Shown piece after piece: positions 60,654-64,000 of a DNA stretch of 64,000 bases. Below the pieces are notes generated by a model. It searched no databases, was not told the DNA's origin, and saw only the letters and a program-made list of their open reading frames with translations. The position numbers and the translations under genes are program-made. The stretch spans positions 124,001 through 188,000 of the forward strand of contig NZ_JADFTZ010000002.1 in the NCBI RefSeq assembly GCF_015223105.1, given 5' to 3'. How positions within the stretch are numbered: the stretch's first letter is position 1; each line of letters opens with the position of its first letter. This DNA comes from Flavobacterium proteolyticum. Lineage in GTDB: Bacteria; Bacteroidota; Bacteroidia; Flavobacteriales; Flavobacteriaceae.

Positions 60654-62774
60654 ATGAAAATCAAAACATTACTTTTATTTTCAGCCTTAACAAGTGCTGT
60701 AACGGTTAATTCACAAGATAAAAACAAAACTATTATGAATCCGTTTTTTGAAACATATACTACACCTTATCAAGTTCCTCCATTCGATTTAATTAAAAAT
60801 GAACATTTTAAACCTGCTATTTTAGAAGGAATTAAAAAGCATGAATTAGAAATTAACACTATTGTTTCCAACAAACAAAAACCAACGTTTGATAATACAA
60901 TTTTAGCGATGGAAAATTCAGGAAAATTACTTTCTAAAGCAAATACGGTTTTTTCCAATCTTAATAGCGCAAACACCAACGAGGAAATTCAAGCAATTGC
61001 GAAAGAATTAGCTCCCAAATTATCAGCACATAACGACAATATTTATTTGAATGACGCTTTATTCCAAAGAGTAAAAAACGTTTGGGATAACCAAAAGAAC
61101 TTCAAATTAAACAAAGAACAAACCAAGATTTTGGAGAATCTTTATAAAAACTTTGTTAGAAGCGGTGCTAATTTATCGGAAGAAAATAAAAAGCGATTAA
61201 GAGAAATCAACTCTGAGATGGCTGTTGCTACTTTAAAATATGGTCAAAATATTTTAGCAGAAACCAATTCGTATGAATTAATAATTTCTGATGCAAAAGA
61301 TTTAGCTGGATTACCAAACGAACTTATCGAAACCGCGGCTGCTGATGCTAAAGCGAAAGGAAAAACTGGAAAATGGGTGTTTACTTTATCAAATTCAAGC
61401 GTAATGCCATTTTTACAATACAGTTCAAACAGAAAATTACGTCAGGAAATTTGGGATGCTTACCAAATGCGAGCGAACAACAATAGCGATAAAGACAACA
61501 AAGAATTAGCGATTAAAATTGCAAACTTAAGAAGTGAAAAAGCAAGACTTCTAGGATATGAAACACATGCTGATTATGTGTTAGAAAAGTCAATGGCTAA
61601 AAATCCTGAAACCGCTACCAAATTACTGATGGACTTATGGACTCCAGCTTTAAATATGGCAAAAAAAGAATCGGCTGACATCAAAGAAATGATGCAAAAA
61701 GAAGGTATCAAAGATGATGTTCAACCTTACGATTGGAGATATTACGCTGAAAAAATAAGAAAAGAGCGTTTTGATTTGGACGAACAAGAAATGAAACCCT
61801 ATTTCAGTTTAGAAAAAACAAGAGAAGGTGTTTTTACTGTTTGTGAAAAATTATATGGATTACAATTTAAAGAGTTAAATAACGTTCCAAAATACCACGA
61901 AGATGTAACCGTTTGGGAAGTTACCGAAGCTAACGCAAATCACGTTGGAATTTTGTACATGGATTTTCACCCAAGAGCTTCAAAAAGAGGTGGTGCTTGG
62001 ATGACTTCCTACCGTACTCAAAAAATGGAGAATGGAAAACGTATTGCTCCAGTAGTTTCAATCGTTTGTAATTTCACCAAACCAACAGAAAACGCTCCAG
62101 CTTTATTAACTTTTGATGAAGTAAGTACGTTTTTCCATGAATTTGGACACGCTTTACACGGATTATTATCAAATGTAACTTATGAAAGTTTAGCAGGAAC
62201 AAGCGTTCCAAGAGATTTTGTTGAATTACCATCCCAAATTATGGAAAACTGGGCCGCCGAACCAGAAGTAATGAAAATGTATGCGAAACACTACAAAACA
62301 GGAGAAGTAATTCCGGATGCGTTGATTGAAAAAATGCAAAAAGCCGGAACTTTTGACCAAGGATTTGCAACTACCGAATATTTGGCAGCTTCTCTTTTAG
62401 ATATGCAATATCATACTCAAAAAGGAAACATTACGGTAGATGCTGAAACGTTCGAAAAAACAGCAATGAACAAAATGAATTTACCAAGCACTATCATTCC
62501 TAGATACAGAAGTACCTATTTCAACCATATTTTTGCTGGTGGTTATTCGGCTGGATATTACAGTTATATTTGGTCAGGAGTTTTAGACACGGATGCATTT
62601 GAAGTATTCAAAATAAACGGATTATTCAACCAAGATTACGCAAAATCATTCCGAAAAAATGTATTAGAAAAAGGAGGAACTGAAGATCCAATGGAACTTT
62701 ACAAAAGCTTTAGAGGTGCTGAACCAAATACAGAACCACTACTAAGAAAAAGAGGTTTAGACCAAGTGAAATAA
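60654..62774 (+). CDS. M3 family metallopeptidase, oligopeptidase/Dcp-like
   Basis: 706 residues from ATG 60654, which gives a signal peptide MKIKTLLLFSALTSAVTVNSQ. An upstream ATG (60609) adds 15 residues without purpose. The thimet-type catalytic domain has FFHEFGHALHG (H495, E496, H499 as zinc site) and LPSQIMENW with the third zinc ligand. C-terminal IPRYRSTYFNHIFAGGYSAGYYSYIW is typical of peptidyl-dipeptidase Dcp. Probably periplasmic, trimming peptides. Confidence 0.93.
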   Translation: MKIKTLLLFSALTSAVTVNSQDKNKTIMNPFFETYTTPYQVPPFDLIKNEHFKPAILEGIKKHELEINTIVSNKQKPTFDNTILAMENSGKLLSKANTVFSNLNSANTNEEIQAIAKELAPKLSAHNDNIYLNDALFQRVKNVWDNQKNFKLNKEQTKILENLYKNFVRSGANLSEENKKRLREINSEMAVATLKYGQNILAETNSYELIISDAKDLAGLPNELIETAAADAKAKGKTGKWVFTLSNSSVMPFLQYSSNRKLRQEIWDAYQMRANNNSDKDNKELAIKIANLRSEKARLLGYETHADYVLEKSMAKNPETATKLLMDLWTPALNMAKKESADIKEMMQKEGIKDDVQPYDWRYYAEKIRKERFDLDEQEMKPYFSLEKTREGVFTVCEKLYGLQFKELNNVPKYHEDVTVWEVTEANANHVGILYMDFHPRASKRGGAWMTSYRTQKMENGKRIAPVVSIVCNFTKPTENAPALLTFDEVSTFFHEFGHALHGLLSNVTYESLAGTSVPRDFVELPSQIMENWAAEPEVMKMYAKHYKTGEVIPDALIEKMQKAGTFDQGFATTEYLAASLLDMQYHTQKGNITVDAETFEKTAMNKMNLPSTIIPRYRSTYFNHIFAGGYSAGYYSYIWSGVLDTDAFEVFKINGLFNQDYAKSFRKNVLEKGGTEDPMELYKSFRGAEPNTEPLLRKRGLDQVK

Positions 62775-62778
62775 TAAC

Positions 62779-62810
62779 AAAAACGCCTGAATTACTTCAG
62801 GCGTTTTTTT
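62779..62810. terminator. Bidirectional terminator after the M3 peptidase
   Basis: CGCCTGAA (62784-62791) and TTCAGGCG (62796-62803) form a perfect stem with a 4-base loop, flanked by A5 and T7. It ends both convergent genes, and the T-run touches the minus-strand stop. Confidence 0.9.
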
Positions 62811-63429
62811 ATTCGTTATCGTCCATTTCAAAAAATAATGGTTCAATCATAATTCTATCGGCTAATACCTCTACTCTTTCGGTAATTTGGGAACAGAAGA
62901 ATAAACGTTGGGTTTTCTCAGCACTCATAGAAAGTCTTTGAATGATGGAATCTTCTCGTTTACGTAACATTTCTTCCACATCGTCTACCACAAACATTTT
63001 AATCGTTGTCATATTGAATCCTGCTGATGAAAACATTTCGTTGATACGAATTGGCGTTCCAATCAATACATCCATTCCTAAGGAAATTTGATTTTTATCG
63101 TAATCGATATCGCCTTTTTCGTGTACACCAAAAACTCTTAAATTGTTATAACGATTTAGTTTCTTGAACATTTCAACCGCTTCCAATACTTTTTCTTTGT
63201 CTTGAACTAGAATTAAAGCGCGTGTACTTTCTCCAACAGGTTGATCCATTTTCTGAATCACATTCATTAAAATAGTAGTGGTTTTTCCGGAACCATTTGG
63301 CGCTTGAATTACAGCATCTACACCACTTTTAATGGTTGAAAATGTTTCTTGTTGCAACTCATTAGCTTCGATTAAATCGTTTTCAATAAGTGCTTTTTGA
63401 AGGTTGGGATTTATTTTTTTTAATTGCAT
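62809..63429 (-). CDS. Single-domain DEAD-like ATPase without helicase C-terminal half
   Basis: 206 residues from ATG 63429, giving MQLKKINPNLQKAL. A Q-motif-like Q27 in ANELQQETF, Walker A APNGSGKTT (43-51), and a DEAD-like Walker B replaced by VVDDVEEML, followed by SAEKTQRLFFCSQI in place of SAT. The reading frame ends there, so the second RecA domain of DEAD-box helicases is absent. A complete helicase cycle is unlikely. It might bind RNA and ATP or regulate another helicase. Its upstream neighbour is a sigma-54 activator after a repeat array. Confidence 0.78.
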   Translation of the reverse strand: MQLKKINPNLQKALIENDLIEANELQQETFSTIKSGVDAVIQAPNGSGKTTTILMNVIQKMDQPVGESTRALILVQDKEKVLEAVEMFKKLNRYNNLRVFGVHEKGDIDYDKNQISLGMDVLIGTPIRINEMFSSAGFNMTTIKMFVVDDVEEMLRKREDSIIQRLSMSAEKTQRLFFCSQITERVEVLADRIMIEPLFFEMDDNE

Positions 63430-63433
63430 TTTT

Positions 63434-63496
63434 TTTATGGTAATGGGTAATGGGAAAATGGTAATAGGTAACCTTGTACCCATAACCTTTGATCTT
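63434..63496 (-). repeat. Heptad array between the DEAD-like gene and the sigma-54 activator
   Basis: Nine phased heptads on the plus strand: TTTATGG, TAATGGG, TAATGGG, AAAATGG, TAATAGG, TAACCTT, GTACCCA, TAACCTT, TGATCTT. It starts five bases upstream of the DEAD-like ATG and ends 9 bases before the activator stop. Confidence 0.75.
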
Positions 63497-63505
63497 TTAC
63501 CTAAT

Positions 63506-64000
63506 TTATTTACTCGCGAACAATTTTACATCTTGTTCCGAAATTTCGTTTCCTCCTAAAATAATTAAGCGTTCTACTACATTTCTTAATTCACGGATAT
63601 TTCCTGTCCAATCGTATTCTTGTAATAATTTGATGGCTGATTTTGAAAATGATTTTGGAGAAGTTCCTTGTTCCGAAGCAATCTTAGCAGCGAAATGCTC
63701 AATTAACTCTGGAATATCATCTCTTCTGTCATTTAAAGCAGGAACTTTAATTAAAATTACCGCTAATCTGTGATATAAATCTTCTCTGAATCTACCTTCC
63801 TCGATTTCTTTTTTCAAATCTTTGTTGGTTGCCGCAACAACACGTACATTAACTTTAATGTCTTTGTCAGCACCAACACGTTGAATTAAATTTTCTTGTA
63901 ACGCACGTAAAACTTTAGCTTGAGCCGATAAACTCATGTCGCCAATTTCATCTAAGAAAATGGTACCGCCATCAGCTGCTTCGAATTTTCCTGCTCTGTC
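63506..64000 (-). CDS. Sigma-54-dependent transcription activator (C-terminal part, runs off the window)
   Basis: 164 residues visible; the start lies beyond 64000. Walker B region [51 protein letters not shown] (sensor and arginine finger region), then [17 protein letters not shown] and [18 protein letters not shown], the AAA+ and linker to the C-terminal helix region. No Fis-type DNA-binding helix is visible after the linker: the protein ends [12 protein letters not shown]. It may be an NtrC-type response regulator, with the receiver outside the window. Confidence 0.92.
   Translation of the reverse strand, partial: DRAGKFEAADGGTIFLDEIGDMSLSAQAKVLRALQENLIQRVGADKDIKVNVRVVAATNKDLKKEIEEGRFREDLYHRLAVILIKVPALNDRRDDIPELIEHFAAKIASEQGTSPKSFSKSAIKLLQEYDWTGNIRELRNVVERLIILGGNEISEQDVKLFASK

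Overview
The window is ordinary-looking chromosome of a low-GC Bacteroidota, almost certainly a Flavobacterium-like member of the Flavobacteriaceae. Support comes from the type IX secretion C-terminal domain on a large repeat protein, the bacillithiol enzyme BshC, the rpmB-rpmG-DUF4295-ftsY order, a Bacteroidota-sized SecA, and many promoters matching the Bacteroidota -7 box TAnnTTTG (several with TTG 18-20 nt upstream). Genes sit in short alternating blocks on both strands. No spacer exceeds about 220 bases, and I see no rRNA, tRNA, IS element, prophage or CRISPR array.

Layout. 0-11 kb (minus): MBL-fold/rhodanese enzyme, LysM-NlpC/P60 hydrolase, a three-gene biotin-dependent acyl-CoA carboxylase operon, a CHASE4 hybrid histidine kinase and a B12-binding radical SAM protein. 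11-18.7 kb (plus): large T9SS-secreted repeat protein, lipoprotein, bshC, an FGE-like protein and ndk. 18.7-23.4 kb: the glyoxylate shunt genes aceB-aceA with a divergent ScfR/RamB-type regulator and candidate operator repeats between them. 23.4-33.5 kb (mostly minus): DciA-like protein, lipoproteins, ftsY and ribosomal proteins, cinA, Hpt, FAH-family protein, exonuclease, 2-oxoacid dehydrogenase E2, glycosyltransferase and a toxin-antitoxin pair. 33.5-43 kb: ABC-F, methyltransferase, orphan ABC ATPase, MATE, meaB, AEC transporter, FAD-linked oxidase. 43-50 kb (minus): small proteins, secA, cobalamin adenosyltransferase, PPK2. 50-56.5 kb (plus): an ECF-sigma operon with a membrane protein, a VWA protein and further secreted proteins sharing a TonB-plug-like module. 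56.5-64 kb: TPR hybrid kinase, second ABC-F, M3 peptidase, single-domain DEAD-like protein and a sigma-54 activator running off the end.

Physiology: acyl(propionyl)-CoA carboxylase, MeaB and cobalamin adenosyltransferase fit a propionyl-CoA to succinyl-CoA route. aceA/aceB and their fatty-acyl-type regulator fit growth on acetate or fatty acids.

The two observations I would follow first are these. (1) A family of degenerate arrays with strict 7-base (sometimes 8- or 13-base) periodicity lies in spacers, often between the predicted transcription start and the start codon, and once inside a coding region. (2) The sigma/anti-sigma operon at 50.97-56.46 kb has a recurring TonB-plug-like motif in consecutive proteins, none of which has a beta-barrel.
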